From: Leptospira wolffii serovar Khorat str. Khorat-H2
GTDB lineage: Bacteria > Spirochaetota > Leptospiria > Leptospirales > Leptospiraceae
Length of the DNA stretch: 64,000 nt
Direction of reading: 5' to 3'
Assembly (NCBI RefSeq): GCF_000306115.2
Contig: NZ_AKWX02000012.1
Coordinates: 124,001-188,000, forward strand
Part shown: piece by piece, positions 47,937 to 58,125 of the stretch
How the letters are laid out: every line of letters starts with the position of its first letter
Numbering within the stretch: the first letter of the stretch is position 1
Notes under the pieces: generated by a model
Database searches by the model: none
The model's input: the letters and a program-made list of their open reading frames with translations, nothing else
What the model was told of the DNA's origin: nothing
Position numbers and translations under genes: made by a program

Positions 47937-49088
47937 GTGGATAGAGAAAAGCAGGAAAGTCTTTTGAATTATTCGGATTATTCGATTCTGGCCGTGGACG
48001 ACTCCGATATCAACCTGAAGCTTCTGGTTCATACCTTAAAGCCTATGGGTTTCAACGTATTGACCGCGATGAATACGGACGACGCCCGTACCCTCCTCGC
48101 CACCAATCACGTGGATGTGCTTCTTCTGGACGTGAGCATGCCCGGCCAGGACGGATTTTCCTTTTGCAAAGAGTTGAGGGAGATCGATCGATTCAAACTT
48201 CTGCCTATACTTTTTATCACCGCGTATAATCGGGAATTAGGTTTTGACGAGGCCATTTCCAACGGAGGCGACGATTTTCTTCATAAGCCTTTTCAGCCCA
48301 AAGAATTGGTGGCAAAGATACGAGCCTTTATCCGCATCAAAAATCTTCAGGACGAAATCTTCCAACAAAAGAAGAAATACGAGAAAGAACTCGTCATGGC
48401 GAGAAGGGTACAGCAGGAACTCGTTCCCGAAAAACATTTGGACTGGAACGGTATCAAGGTCGGCTCCATTTTCCATCCTTTGATGCAGATCGGAGGGGAT
48501 TTCATAGATGCCTGGGTGGAGGAGGACAAACTCCACGTTTTTATCGCCGACTGTTCCGGTCACGGACCTTCCGCGGCGCTTCTCTCTGCGATGGTGAAGA
48601 TGCAGGTTTCCAATTTAGGAAGAAGTAATACTCTTGCGGAAAAGGTCAGGACTCTCCGTCAACAATTGGAGAAGATTCTTCCCGAGGATTTTTCCATCAC
48701 ATTCTTCTACGGAATCTTGGATAAGAATCGTAAATTCGAATACGCAAACGGAGGCCATCCTCCTCCCTTGATTTACAAGGACGGGATCGTGGAGGAGTTG
48801 CCCGGCATGGGACCTCTTATCATTCCGATAGAACTCGGAACCGAGGACGAATTCAGGAGCGTAGAGTTTAATCCGGGTGCTTCCCTATTGCTTTACACGG
48901 ACGGCGCGACTGAAATAACGGACGAGAGCTATAATATTTTGGGCGAAGAAAGTCTGAAAAAGATCCTGAAAGAAGCGGTGGAGTTCCATGCGGACGATAT
49001 ACTGAATTTTTCCTTGGATAAGATTCTCGCTCATTCGGGCAAGATGACTCACGACGACGATATCGCACTCATGGTTATCCAAGGATGA
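47937..49088 (+). CDS. Response regulator with PP2C (RsbU/SpoIIE-type) phosphatase output
   Basis: The GTG start at 47937 gives 383 residues. The receiver domain (about 10-130) has [15 protein letters not shown], the phosphoacceptor Asp in [15 protein letters not shown], and the late Lys in [12 protein letters not shown] coiled linker ([22 protein letters not shown]) leads to the phosphatase domain: [31 protein letters not shown] and [13 protein letters not shown] carry the metal-binding acids. This layout usually feeds an anti-sigma partner-switch pathway. No such partner is adjacent; it sits between ccmC and purC. Confidence 0.9.
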   Translation: MDREKQESLLNYSDYSILAVDDSDINLKLLVHTLKPMGFNVLTAMNTDDARTLLATNHVDVLLLDVSMPGQDGFSFCKELREIDRFKLLPILFITAYNRELGFDEAISNGGDDFLHKPFQPKELVAKIRAFIRIKNLQDEIFQQKKKYEKELVMARRVQQELVPEKHLDWNGIKVGSIFHPLMQIGGDFIDAWVEEDKLHVFIADCSGHGPSAALLSAMVKMQVSNLGRSNTLAEKVRTLRQQLEKILPEDFSITFFYGILDKNRKFEYANGGHPPPLIYKDGIVEELPGMGPLIIPIELGTEDEFRSVEFNPGASLLLYTDGATEITDESYNILGEESLKKILKEAVEFHADDILNFSLDKILAHSGKMTHDDDIALMVIQG

Positions 49089-49954
49089 CGAAATTACCCG
49101 AGCCTTCTTATATAGGAAAAGTTAGAGACGTTTACGATTTGGGACAGAATCTGATTCTTTCCTCCACGGATCGAGTATCCGCCTTCGACGTGGTCTTCCG
49201 ACAAATCGTTCCCGGTAAAGGAAAGGTTCTGAATCGGATCTCGGCGGAATGGTTTTCCTATTTCAAAGACATTCCCAATCATATCGTGGAGACGGATGTT
49301 TCCAAATTCCCCGAACCCTTTCGTAATAGCCCGGAATTGCAGGACCGTTCCGTTCTGGTGAAAAAATGCCGGCGCATCGATTTCGAATGCGTGGTGAGAG
49401 GATATCTTTCCGGTTCCGGTTGGAAAGAATACAAGCAGGATGGGACCCTTGCCTTTAAAAAGCTTCCGGTCGGTTTACGAGAATCCGAAAAATTGCCCGA
49501 GCCTGCCTTTACTCCCGCTATCAAAAACGATACGGGTCACGACGAAAACGTATCGGAAGAAAGGATGAAAAACGAGATCGGCGCAGAACTCTTCTCCATT
49601 CTGAAGGAAAAATCGATTTCCCTTTATACTAGGGCTTCTGAACTGGTAGCTGGGGCCGGGATTCTACTCTGCGATACCAAATTCGAGTTCGGAATTCTGG
49701 ACGGACAGGTGATCCTGATCGACGAGATTCTGACTCCGGATTCTTCCCGGTACTGGGCTCAAGAGACCTATACGATAGGGACCACCCCTCCGAGCATGGA
49801 CAAACAGATTCTTAGGAATTATCTGGAGAAGTCGGGTTGGAACAAACTGCCTCCTCCTCCGGATCTACCAGAGAGTCTCATTGTTCAACTCCAAGCGGCA
49901 TATAAGGAAATACAGGACCGGCTATTAAAATGTTTATCGCGAGAATCAACGTAA
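49085..49954 (+). CDS. purC: Phosphoribosylaminoimidazole-succinocarboxamide synthase
   Basis: The 289-residue product is SAICAR synthetase: [110 protein letters not shown]. Its length fits the eukaryote-like longer form (about 290-300) rather than the short bacterial form. It starts inside the phosphatase gene stop (ATGA) and overlaps purS by 25 bases. Confidence 0.95.
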   Translation: MTKLPEPSYIGKVRDVYDLGQNLILSSTDRVSAFDVVFRQIVPGKGKVLNRISAEWFSYFKDIPNHIVETDVSKFPEPFRNSPELQDRSVLVKKCRRIDFECVVRGYLSGSGWKEYKQDGTLAFKKLPVGLRESEKLPEPAFTPAIKNDTGHDENVSEERMKNEIGAELFSILKEKSISLYTRASELVAGAGILLCDTKFEFGILDGQVILIDEILTPDSSRYWAQETYTIGTTPPSMDKQILRNYLEKSGWNKLPPPPDLPESLIVQLQAAYKEIQDRLLKCLSREST

Positions 49955-50178
49955 CCTTAAAAGAATCCGTACTAGACCCGCAAGGTAGTACGGTTAAATC
50001 CACTCTTCAGGAACTCGGAGAGAAATCCGTGCAGGACGTAAGAGTCGGAAAATACATAGAAGTCAAATTGGATACGCCGGATATCGCGACTGCCGAGCAA
50101 ACTGTAAAGAGTCTTTGTGAGAAGCTCCTAGTGAACCACGTGATCGAAACCTATCGTTCGGAGATTATCCCCGCATGA
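49930..50178 (+). CDS. purS: Phosphoribosylformylglycinamidine synthase subunit PurS
   Basis: An 82-residue protein with the PurS pattern: [29 protein letters not shown], then [15 protein letters not shown] and [25 protein letters not shown]. PurS bridges PurQ and PurL. The gene overlaps purC by 25 bases and purQ by four, giving a tightly coupled purC-purS-purQ order. purL is not in the window. Confidence 0.95.
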   Translation: MFIARINVTLKESVLDPQGSTVKSTLQELGEKSVQDVRVGKYIEVKLDTPDIATAEQTVKSLCEKLLVNHVIETYRSEIIPA

Positions 50179-50834
50179 AGGCCGCGGTCGTTACTTTTCC
50201 GGGATCCAATTGCGATAGCGATATCGCCAGAGTCTTGGCGGATTTTTATTCCGCAAAGGTGGACAAGGTATGGCACAAGGACCAATTCTCCGAAAAATAC
50301 GATTTGGTCATTCTTCCCGGAGGATTCTCCTACGGAGATTATCTGAGATCCGGAGCCATGGCTCCTTTTTCTCCGGTGATGAAATCCGTTAAGGAACACA
50401 CGGACAGAGGCGGCAAATTATTCGGAATTTGTAATGGATTCCAGATTCTCGCGGAGGCGGGATATCTTCCAGGCGCTCTTATACGTAATAGAAATCTAAA
50501 ATATGTCTGCAAAACCGTAGGCTTAAAAAAGGCGTCCGATTCCAATAAGATCAGCGGAAAGCTGGAAAAGGATAGGATTTTACGGGTTCCTGTGGCGCAC
50601 GGAGACGGATGTTATTTCGCTTCCGAAGATATTCGTAAGCAATTGAAGGACGAGGGAAGAATCCTGTTTCTTTACGCGGACGAGAATCCGAACGGAAGTC
50701 TGGACAATATCGCGGGTATCTGCTCCGCAGATTTTAAGATCGCGGGAATGATGCCTCACCCGGAAAGAGCCATGAATCGCATCACGGGAGAAATGGACGG
50801 CAAAACCGTTTTGGATCTGGTGATCGCTTCCTAA
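50175..50834 (+). CDS. purQ: Phosphoribosylformylglycinamidine synthase subunit PurQ (glutaminase)
   Basis: The 219-residue product is a class I glutamine amidotransferase: [37 protein letters not shown], the nucleophile Cys in [24 protein letters not shown], and the His/Glu pair in [10 protein letters not shown]. It supplies ammonia to PurL. Its start overlaps the purS stop (ATGA). The cluster ends here and a convergent minus-strand gene follows 33 bases later. Confidence 0.95.
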   Translation: MKAAVVTFPGSNCDSDIARVLADFYSAKVDKVWHKDQFSEKYDLVILPGGFSYGDYLRSGAMAPFSPVMKSVKEHTDRGGKLFGICNGFQILAEAGYLPGALIRNRNLKYVCKTVGLKKASDSNKISGKLEKDRILRVPVAHGDGCYFASEDIRKQLKDEGRILFLYADENPNGSLDNIAGICSADFKIAGMMPHPERAMNRITGEMDGKTVLDLVIAS

Positions 50835-50867
50835 TTCGTAGAATCGCAACTGCGATCCGGTTCCGGA

Positions 50868-51830
50868 TCAGGTTTGTTGCGAAATCGGGACTTCCAGAAT
50901 CGCAATCCCTCCGCTCACTTTTTCCTTTTTCTGTTTGGTCTTGATCCAGCCGCTTACGGTATATAAGCTTTTCCTGAAATGATCCTTGCCCCAGGTCTTG
51001 GGTCGGAGAAAGCTCGCTTCGAACTCCGGTTCCAGGGCCAATTCGAATTGAGCGTTTTTCACGGTTTTGGTTTTTCCGTTGGAAATCTCTTCGGTAGGAT
51101 CCAGAAGTTTCGCTTCTCCGTCCTTCCAAAGGACGGGCGTTTCTCCCAGATAGATCTGTGCCTTTTTCTTTCCGATCGTTAGATAGATACGACTCTCCAA
51201 TGGGAAAGCCTCGGAAGAGAATCCCTTGGAAACGGAATAAGCTATGGAATCGTTTTGTAAGTTCGTAGAGAGATCGTTCCAAGAAAGTTGTCCTTCCACT
51301 TCCAGTTGGGGAGAACGGTTCAAAAAGAACCAGTCCCCGCGAGAAGGATTGATCTGAGTGAGGGGCCTGGTCCGATTGGGATCTCCCGTATTGACTAGGG
51401 CGTCCAATTGGAAATTCAGATCCTTGGCCCAGATCGCCGAATGGGTATAACCTTGTCGGATCGTATCATCCAATCTAAAATTGAATCTCTTCTCGCCTTT
51501 ACTGAAACTCCAGTATCCGTCCTTAAAACTTCCCTGCTTGAGAAAAGAAGAGGTTCCGTTTTCCTCCACGTTCAATTCCTGAAAGGTATCGCTTTTCCGA
51601 TTCCAGAGAAGGAGTCTCGCTCCGGATCGGAAACGGTTCCGAAAAATTCTTAACTCCAGAAATACGGAATCGTTCCATATATCCACGAGCACGCTATCTA
51701 CGGACCGAAACCAAGAGAGGGGACCGGATTTGTATTCTCTGGAATTATCGATTTGGACGGGGCCGAAATACGTCCCGAACATGGGTTCTAATGTGGAAGT
51801 ATGAAGAATGGATCCTAAATGCTCTTTCAT
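50868..51830 (-). CDS. Hypothetical strand-rich protein (lipocalin-like or DUF2804-like)
   Basis: The 320-residue product has no signal peptide or membrane span. It is rich in beta strands with many aromatic residues (FGTYFGPVQIDNSREYKSGPLSWFRSVDSVLVDIWND, RGDWFFLNRSPQLEVEGQLSWND). The closing part (WKDGEAKLLDPTEEISNGKTKTVKNAQFELALEPEFE) recalls the double-lipocalin folds of CrtC-like or DUF2804 proteins. This resemblance is only suggestive. It is alone between purQ and the EAL gene. Confidence 0.65.
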   Translation of the reverse strand: MKEHLGSILHTSTLEPMFGTYFGPVQIDNSREYKSGPLSWFRSVDSVLVDIWNDSVFLELRIFRNRFRSGARLLLWNRKSDTFQELNVEENGTSSFLKQGSFKDGYWSFSKGEKRFNFRLDDTIRQGYTHSAIWAKDLNFQLDALVNTGDPNRTRPLTQINPSRGDWFFLNRSPQLEVEGQLSWNDLSTNLQNDSIAYSVSKGFSSEAFPLESRIYLTIGKKKAQIYLGETPVLWKDGEAKLLDPTEEISNGKTKTVKNAQFELALEPEFEASFLRPKTWGKDHFRKSLYTVSGWIKTKQKKEKVSGGIAILEVPISQQT

Positions 51831-52062
51831 GTCCGCGTTAAACGACTAACATATATTAGCCGGTCGTAAATTTCTCGCCCTCGGAGTCACATCGGTCCAT
51901 AACCATTCGACTCGGAGAATTAAGAGAATTTATCAAGGTCTTCGGATGAATAGGAAAAAAAAGACTGAAATTTTCCCTTCTTTCGCCCAAAAACGTAACG
52001 ATGATTTCGGGAAATATGCTTGTAGCAAAGTATTCTACCGAGTCTTGTAGTGTTAGATCCGC

Positions 52063-53307
52063 ATGCTCGCTGAATACGAATCACAACAAGTTCTATCTTT
52101 GGGCGAAGGATATTATTCCCCGCATTACCAGCCGATTTTAGACGTAGGGAATCGCAATATAGTAGGATACGAGGTTTTAGGCCGTGTATTCTCTCCCGAA
52201 ACCAACGAATATCATTCCTTAGGATATCATTTTCATAATCCGGACACGGATACTGTACGTTTGGTACATATAGACAGAATCATCCGGGAAAAAGCGATCA
52301 AGCACGTAAAGGAAACGGGTCTCAAGACCAGGATTTTCCTGAATATGATGCCGAATTTCCTCTCCATGGTTTATACCGGAGAAGTTCTGGACATAAAGAA
52401 GCTCCATATTCTCCACCTAATCGAAAAATACGATATTAACCCGAACGATCTAGTTTTAGAGATCACAGAGGATAAGTTCGAGGGGAATATAGAAAAACTT
52501 CTCTATATCGTGAGCGTCTTCCGGGAGAGAGGGATCAAGATTGCGGTCGATGATCTCGGAGTAGGATTCTCCAATCTGGAGCGTATCGGTTATATCCATC
52601 CGGATATCATGAAGGTGGATATCAAGATCATGAGGGAGAGTCTGAATCGTCGATCCTTCAAGAATGTGCTCTCCGCAATTTCGGAAATGTCCCAAAGATT
52701 GGGATCCCAGCTCCTATTCGAAGGAGTGGAGAACGAAGAAGAATTGTATCTAGCTTTATCCATGGGAGCTAATCTTCTGCAAGGTTATTATTTTTCCCGT
52801 CCTACGGTGGATTTCCAAGATAAGAAACGTTTTAATAAGACTCTTAAGACTTCTTTGGAAAAATTCTCCGGACTGAGGTTCTTGGAGATCCTCGAGAATC
52901 TGAGGAGAGAGCAATCCTTCTTGGATCAATTCATCGAGATTTTCAAGCCTATGGATACATCTTCGGATACCGCTCTCTTAGAGAGTTTGAATTCCATTTT
53001 GGATCGCCTTCCTCCGGAAACGACTTCCGTTTTAGTATGTGATATGCACGGTTACCAAGTGACTCCGACTTTCAAGAGGGAATCCTACGATCTTCCTTGG
53101 AGTAGGCTGCTCACCGATATCGGAAATAATTACGCATGGAAGCCGTTTTTCATCCGCCACAAGGCGGAGACCTATCATTCTAGCCGGATTTCGGGTTTCA
53201 CAGAACCTTTTCACGATATAGATTCCAAGCGCCAATATGTCTTATTTACCCTGAATCTGGGCGAGGAGCATGTTTTGGTTCTTCGTTTGGATTGGGAAGC
53301 CTACTAA
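52063..53307 (+). CDS. EAL-domain (c-di-GMP phosphodiesterase-type) protein
   Basis: The 414-residue product has an EAL domain at about 15-265. The usual EAL triplet is read as EVL in GYEVLGRVF. The catalytic set is otherwise present: [58 protein letters not shown] and QGYYFSRPT. The remaining 150 residues ([26 protein letters not shown]...[13 protein letters not shown]) form an unrecognised C-terminal domain that may sense a ligand. It is probably an active phosphodiesterase; activity is inferred. Confidence 0.88.
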   Translation: MLAEYESQQVLSLGEGYYSPHYQPILDVGNRNIVGYEVLGRVFSPETNEYHSLGYHFHNPDTDTVRLVHIDRIIREKAIKHVKETGLKTRIFLNMMPNFLSMVYTGEVLDIKKLHILHLIEKYDINPNDLVLEITEDKFEGNIEKLLYIVSVFRERGIKIAVDDLGVGFSNLERIGYIHPDIMKVDIKIMRESLNRRSFKNVLSAISEMSQRLGSQLLFEGVENEEELYLALSMGANLLQGYYFSRPTVDFQDKKRFNKTLKTSLEKFSGLRFLEILENLRREQSFLDQFIEIFKPMDTSSDTALLESLNSILDRLPPETTSVLVCDMHGYQVTPTFKRESYDLPWSRLLTDIGNNYAWKPFFIRHKAETYHSSRISGFTEPFHDIDSKRQYVLFTLNLGEEHVLVLRLDWEAY

Positions 53308-53347
53308 ATCGCTCGGACCCGAGAACATCTTTCCTATTGATCTCCGC

Positions 53348-53373
53348 CCTAGGAATAAAAACATAGTCCTAGG
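53348..53373 (+). promoter_or_regulatory. Inverted repeat upstream of sufC, candidate operator
   Basis: CCTAGGA and TCCTAGG are perfect inverted arms separated by 12 AT-rich bases, ending 13 bases before the sufC start. Such sites are typical of dimeric regulators; iron-sulphur-responsive repressors control suf genes in many bacteria. It may overlap a promoter (TTGATC near 53338). Which regulator binds is unknown. Confidence 0.4.
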
Positions 53374-53386
53374 CAGGGAGTCTCAC

Positions 53387-54148
53387 GTGGCTGAATTACT
53401 AAGAATCTCAAATCTTCGCGCGGGAGTCGAAACCGAGAACGGCGAGGTTCAGGAAATTCTGAAAGGCGTCGACTTGACCATAGGTGAGGGCGAGGTCCAT
53501 GCCATCATGGGACCCAACGGATCGGGAAAGAGTACTCTCTCGAACGTAATCATGGGTCACCCAAAATATAAAGTGATTTCCGGGGATATTTTTTTTAAGG
53601 GTGAGTCCTTGCTGGAAAAGCCCACGGACGAAAGAGCCAGGGCCGGGATTTTTCTCTGCTTCCAATATCCCACCAGCATTCCGGGTGTGACCATCGGAAA
53701 TTTCTTACGTACGATTCTAAAGTCGGTGAGAGGTAAAGATCTTCCCGTGAAGGAATTCCGAAAAGAATTGAAAGAGGCCACGGCACTCTTGGAAGTTCCG
53801 GATGCGTGGATCGGAAGATACGTAAACGACGGTTTTTCCGGAGGAGAAAAGAAGAGGAACGAGATCCTACAAATGACTCTTCTTAAACCTAAGCTTTCCG
53901 TTTTGGACGAGACGGATTCGGGACTGGATATAGACGCTCTACGGATCATCAGCGAAGGGATCACCAAGAATAAATCCGCAGATCGGTCCATTCTTCTCAT
54001 CACTCATTACCAGAGGATGTTAAACTATGTGACCCCCGATTTCGTTCACGTATTCGCTCAAGGCAAGATCCTGAAGACGGGAGGAAGCGAGCTCGCGCTG
54101 GAACTGGAAGAAAAAGGATACGACTGGATTCTTTCCGGAGCGAACTGA
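53387..54148 (+). CDS. sufC: Fe-S cluster assembly ATPase SufC
   Basis: The GTG at 53387 with AGGGAG upstream gives 253 residues, the usual length; the open frame extending upstream into the EAL gene is rejected. Walker A is GPNGSGKST (42-50), followed by [14 protein letters not shown], the signature [22 protein letters not shown] and Walker [18 protein letters not shown] with the suf-typical GLDI. SufC drives the SufBCD scaffold. SufD follows after five bases; sufB is not adjacent. Confidence 0.95.
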   Translation: MAELLRISNLRAGVETENGEVQEILKGVDLTIGEGEVHAIMGPNGSGKSTLSNVIMGHPKYKVISGDIFFKGESLLEKPTDERARAGIFLCFQYPTSIPGVTIGNFLRTILKSVRGKDLPVKEFRKELKEATALLEVPDAWIGRYVNDGFSGGEKKRNEILQMTLLKPKLSVLDETDSGLDIDALRIISEGITKNKSADRSILLITHYQRMLNYVTPDFVHVFAQGKILKTGGSELALELEEKGYDWILSGAN

Positions 54149-54152
54149 TCGG

Positions 54153-55340
54153 ATGCTATTAGCGGAATCTTTTGCGGATTTTATCAAGGAGAAGAAGGAG
54201 CCTTCCCTGTTGAAGGAATTCAGGGAGAAGGCGGAGAATCTTTTGAATGCCGCTCCTTTTCCCAGCTCCGCTTTGGAGTCCTGGAGAAAAATCAGTCTTT
54301 CTAATTTTAAAATATCAGAATATGCAAAATCGGCTCCGGAATCCTCCGTGGACCTTTCCGGACTAAGCGGTGCATCCGTAGTCCGACTCCAAGATCTTCC
54401 GACGGAGAAACTTTCCGAGGTATTGAAACGGATTGAGACTTCCTTATATCTTTACGAGAAGGAATGGTTTCCCTTATACGTATTTTCCAGATTCACTCAT
54501 GCCTATCATATCCGATTGAATTCTTCGGAAGAGAATGTTCCGGAGATCCGGATCCGATTGGAAGAAGGAAATCTGATTCTTCCATTGCTTATTATCGATG
54601 CTCCTGCAAATTCCAAGTCGACGTTTTTGGAGAGATGGGAATCGCCTTCCACCAAGGATCTCGTTCTTATGAACGGAGTTACGCTTCTGAATACTCCCGT
54701 CGGAGGAGACTTTCGGTATTCCTCCGTCGAGAATTTGGGCGATTCCACGTTTCGCTTCCGAGCTACTCATTCCGTACAAGACAAGGATTCCAAATTTCAT
54801 ACGAGCATAGCGACTTGGGGAGGATACCGCGGAAAATCCTTCTACGACGCTTGGGTGTCGGGCAAAGGCGCTTGGACCCGTTATGCGGGGCTTGCTCCTT
54901 TGAAAGGAAGGGAATTTCAGGATACCGAAATTCGGATTCTTCATAAGGAGAGCCACGGACAAAGTTCCATACTTTTCCGATCCGTTGTCAAAGACAAGGC
55001 CCATAATGTATTCACCGGAAATCTGCATATCCCTTCTCATTGCAAGGATGTGGGTGCTATTCAGATCAATAATAACCTTCTTCTAGACCGGACGGCTAGA
55101 GCGGAATCCATACCCAAACTGGAAGTGTTCGCGGATAGCGTGAAATGCGAGCATGGGGCGACCGTGGGAGAGATCGACGAAGAGCAATTATTCTACCTCG
55201 CATCCCGAGGTATAGACGAAGAAGAAGCTCGTCGAATGATAGTAGAGGGCTTCTTAAACGAGATCGTGCGAGAATTTCCTTCCGAATCCTTGCAGGAAGA
55301 ATTAGGTTCTATGATAGAATCTAGAATGATAGGGCGATAA
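54153..55340 (+). CDS. sufD: Fe-S cluster assembly protein SufD
   Basis: The 395-residue product belongs to the SufB/SufD family: an alpha-helical start, a long strand-rich core, and the C-terminal block [45 protein letters not shown], the family's hallmark. The shorter, less Cys-rich sequence favours SufD over SufB. It begins five bases after sufC, and its stop overlaps the Rieske gene start by one base. Confidence 0.93.
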   Translation: MLLAESFADFIKEKKEPSLLKEFREKAENLLNAAPFPSSALESWRKISLSNFKISEYAKSAPESSVDLSGLSGASVVRLQDLPTEKLSEVLKRIETSLYLYEKEWFPLYVFSRFTHAYHIRLNSSEENVPEIRIRLEEGNLILPLLIIDAPANSKSTFLERWESPSTKDLVLMNGVTLLNTPVGGDFRYSSVENLGDSTFRFRATHSVQDKDSKFHTSIATWGGYRGKSFYDAWVSGKGAWTRYAGLAPLKGREFQDTEIRILHKESHGQSSILFRSVVKDKAHNVFTGNLHIPSHCKDVGAIQINNNLLLDRTARAESIPKLEVFADSVKCEHGATVGEIDEEQLFYLASRGIDEEEARRMIVEGFLNEIVREFPSESLQEELGSMIESRMIGR

Positions 55341-55654
55341 TGGGAGAATTCCAAAAACTCGCAAAACTCTCGGATCTGGAGGAAGGCAAGGTCTTCGTGG
55401 CGGAGACCCGTTATAGCCGGGTGGGCTTGACCAGGTTCGGAGAAGAGGTTTGCGCATTTGCCGATATTTGCACCCATGACGGAGAGGACATATCGACCGG
55501 AGAACTGGAGGGAGACGTAATCGTCTGTCCTAGGCACGCGGCCAAGTTCAATATCCGGACCGGTAAGGTGCTTTGTATGCCCGCTGTCGAGGATTTGCCA
55601 GTCTATAAGACAAGAATCGTAGGTGACGACGTGGAAGTGGAGTTGGAGGATTGA
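55340..55654 (+). CDS. Rieske-type [2Fe-2S] ferredoxin in the suf operon
   Basis: A 104-residue soluble Rieske protein. Cluster ligands are visible as CTHDG (Cys, His) and CPRHAAKF (Cys, His), spaced 17-20 residues apart as expected. The sequence [28 protein letters not shown] matches the NirD/biphenyl-dioxygenase ferredoxin type. Its place between sufD and sufS suggests electron supply for cluster assembly. Confidence 0.92.
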   Translation: MGEFQKLAKLSDLEEGKVFVAETRYSRVGLTRFGEEVCAFADICTHDGEDISTGELEGDVIVCPRHAAKFNIRTGKVLCMPAVEDLPVYKTRIVGDDVEVELED

Positions 55655-55681
55655 CATGAAGGCAGCCGGGAGAGAGATACG

Positions 55682-56923
55682 ATGAGTTTCGACCTAGCAA
55701 AGATCCGAAATGATTTCCCCATTCTATCCACTCGAATGAACGGGAAGCCTCTGGTATTTCTGGATAGCGCGGCCAGTTCCCAGAAGCCTCGAAGCGTCAT
55801 CGATACGATCAGCCGTTATTACGAGGAAGAGAACGCGAATATCCATAGAGGGATCTACGCTCTCTCCCAAAAGGCCACCGAAAAATACGAGATGTCCAGA
55901 ATCAAGATATCCCGATTCATCGGAGCGCAATGCGCTAAGGTAGTCATCTTTACCCGAAATACCACGGAATCCATCAACCTCGTCGCTCAATCCTGGGGGC
56001 GTACGAATATACACGAGGGAGACGAGATCGTTCTCACCGAGTTGGAGCACCATTCCAATCTGGTTCCTTGGCAAATGCTGGCGCAGGAAAAGCAGGCTGT
56101 CCTGAAATTTATCCCTTTGAACCAGGACGCTACATTAGATTTAAGTAATTTAGACGAGATCATCACCGACCGGGTCAAATTGGTGGCTTTAGCTCAGATG
56201 TCCAACGTAACCGGTACCGTTCACGATTTGGAGCCTATTATAAAAAGAGCTAGGCAAGTAGGAGCCAAGGTTTTAGTGGACGGAGCCCAAGGCGCTTCTC
56301 ATTTGCAAACGAACGTCCAAAAACAGGACTTCGATTTTTACGCATTCTCCGCTCATAAGATGCTCGGACCCACGGGAGTGGGTGTACTCTATGCCAAGGA
56401 AGAGATCTTGGAAACCATGCCTCCTTGGATGGGTGGCGGGGATATGATCGAGAAGGTCTGGAAAGACAGGTCTACTTATGCGGATCTTCCCGCTAGATTA
56501 GAAGCAGGGACTCCGAATATTGCCGGGGGAATCGGCTTTGCCGCGGCAATAGAATATCTGGAGTCCGTGGGGATGCAGGAAATCCATAATCACGAATTGC
56601 AATTATTGGAATATGCGTTGGATCGCTTGGACGATTTCGGAGGCTTGGAATTATACGGCCCTACCGATCTCAAGAAAAGAGGTGGAGTCATCTCCTTTAA
56701 TTTTCCGGGAGTCCATCCTCACGACGTCGGATCCATATTGGACGAGGAAGGTATAGCCATCCGAGTGGGACATCATTGCGCCCAGCCTTTCATGGACTTC
56801 AAGGGAATCGCAGGAACTTGTAGGGCCTCTTTCTATCTTTATAACACCAAAGAGGACGTAGACGCTCTTCTGGGGGGTCTAAAGAAGGTGAAGGAGATCT
56901 TCGGTCGTGTCCTTAAGCGATAG
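55682..56923 (+). CDS. sufS: Cysteine desulfurase SufS
   Basis: A 413-residue class V aminotransferase that takes sulphur from cysteine. The PLP-binding Lys is Lys226 in [16 protein letters not shown], and the active Cys is Cys366 in [62 protein letters not shown] is the expected opening. It partners with SufU or SufE; SufU is encoded next, overlapping by 17 bases. Confidence 0.96.
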   Translation: MSFDLAKIRNDFPILSTRMNGKPLVFLDSAASSQKPRSVIDTISRYYEEENANIHRGIYALSQKATEKYEMSRIKISRFIGAQCAKVVIFTRNTTESINLVAQSWGRTNIHEGDEIVLTELEHHSNLVPWQMLAQEKQAVLKFIPLNQDATLDLSNLDEIITDRVKLVALAQMSNVTGTVHDLEPIIKRARQVGAKVLVDGAQGASHLQTNVQKQDFDFYAFSAHKMLGPTGVGVLYAKEEILETMPPWMGGGDMIEKVWKDRSTYADLPARLEAGTPNIAGGIGFAAAIEYLESVGMQEIHNHELQLLEYALDRLDDFGGLELYGPTDLKKRGGVISFNFPGVHPHDVGSILDEEGIAIRVGHHCAQPFMDFKGIAGTCRASFYLYNTKEDVDALLGGLKKVKEIFGRVLKR

Positions 56924-57329
56924 TCTTTACAAAGAAGTACTCATCGATCATTACCAAAATCCTAGGCACCACGGGGTTTTGGAGCATCCGGATCTGCACG
57001 GAGAAGGAGTAAATCCTCTTTGCGGAGACGAGGTGGAACTTTTTCTTAAACTGGACAAAGACAAGATCGCAGATATTACATTTACGGGTAAGGGTTGCTC
57101 CATCTCCCAAGCTTCGGCCTCCATGTTGACCGAAAGCCTTTACGGCAAGAACTTAGGGGAAGCAAAAGAGCTTTTAAGTAAATTCAAGGCCATGTTACTC
57201 GAAGACAAGGATCCGCATTTTTCGGAAGAATATGAGGACTTGGAATCCTTGGAAGCGGTGAAGAAGCTTCCGGCTCGGATCAAATGCGCCGTTCTAGCCT
57301 GGAACACTTTAGAAAAGACTCTTTCCTGA
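56907..57329 (+). CDS. sufU: SufU / NifU-like sulphur acceptor scaffold
   Basis: A 140-residue protein from a GTG start inside sufS. It carries the three Cys of IscU/SufU in [30 protein letters not shown] and [16 protein letters not shown], with the SufU-type insertion between the second and third and the Asp following the first Cys. SufU accepts persulphide from SufS and replaces SufE in this operon. A following non-coding stretch of 78 bases ends the transcript. Confidence 0.92.
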   Translation: MSLSDSLYKEVLIDHYQNPRHHGVLEHPDLHGEGVNPLCGDEVELFLKLDKDKIADITFTGKGCSISQASASMLTESLYGKNLGEAKELLSKFKAMLLEDKDPHFSEEYEDLESLEAVKKLPARIKCAVLAWNTLEKTLS

Positions 57330-57407
57330 TCCGATTCCGATCATTTCTTTTTCCTCTCGAATTTTCAATTTGACAATAAGGAATCTTGGCCGCGAGTCTT
57401 TCCGGTA

Positions 57408-58124
57408 ATGCGACACTCACGCTTTCTTTTCTTTTTAGTTTTTTCGTTTCTGTTAACCGAATGCAGTTCTCTAGGCAATTTCGGAACCTCCGAAACTTCG
57501 AAATTACCCGTTTGGATCAGGGAAGAAGGTCCCTATCCGGTCTATAGATTGGTCCCGGTGAGACCCGCTAGTTTCTCTCAGGATGCAACGCCGGGGTCCG
57601 ATGGTTGCTTCAGTTACGAAAATCCTAAGGCGGTAAATTCGTCCCGCTTACGGATGGATCCGCCTTATTTAATCAAAATCGGTAGGAACTTTCTTAAGAA
57701 GGAATACGGTAGTAGAGCGGATTTACTGCCGTTCGGTTCTATCCAGAGATATAAATCGGAAGACTCGATCCAGTTCGTTCAGGATCCGAGCGACGGTGCG
57801 AATTTTGCCAACAAAGAATCGGTTCTAAAAATCGGCGAAAGCGAGGTGATCTCCGGAAATCTTTGCGTCTTCGACATATACCCGGAGAACTCGTCGGCTT
57901 ACTATTGTCATTGGGATAAGGCGGTGGAAATCTGGACCAAAACGATGCAGGCCAGAAAGGTCAAATTAAAAAAGCAGAAATTGAATATGCTGATACGCTA
58001 TAATTCGATAGATAAGCCGGGACAGATTTTGATGGCTCCGTATTGGTGGCTTTATGAAAGCGATAATGAAAAGTCCGATCTACTTATAAATCAGCACACC
58101 TGTGAAATCAGGGAGGGACTTTAA
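57408..58124 (+). CDS. Hypothetical lipoprotein, tandem paralogue A
   Basis: The 238-residue product has a signal sequence ending LLTEC (Cys19). Its body resembles that of the next gene: RLVPVRP, GSDGCFSYENP, NLCVFDIYPENSSAYYCHWDKAVEIW, and the ending LMAPYWWLYESDNEKSDLLINQHTCEI. No family name is known to me. The end overlaps or abuts the next gene's start, so the two are in one operon. Confidence 0.75.
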   Translation: MRHSRFLFFLVFSFLLTECSSLGNFGTSETSKLPVWIREEGPYPVYRLVPVRPASFSQDATPGSDGCFSYENPKAVNSSRLRMDPPYLIKIGRNFLKKEYGSRADLLPFGSIQRYKSEDSIQFVQDPSDGANFANKESVLKIGESEVISGNLCVFDIYPENSSAYYCHWDKAVEIWTKTMQARKVKLKKQKLNMLIRYNSIDKPGQILMAPYWWLYESDNEKSDLLINQHTCEIREGL

Positions 58125-58125
58125 T

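Noticed and set aside
53270..53386. Extended N-terminus for SufC.
   Set aside because: It overlaps the end of the EAL gene; the GTG at 53387 has a good ribosome binding site and gives the family's usual length.
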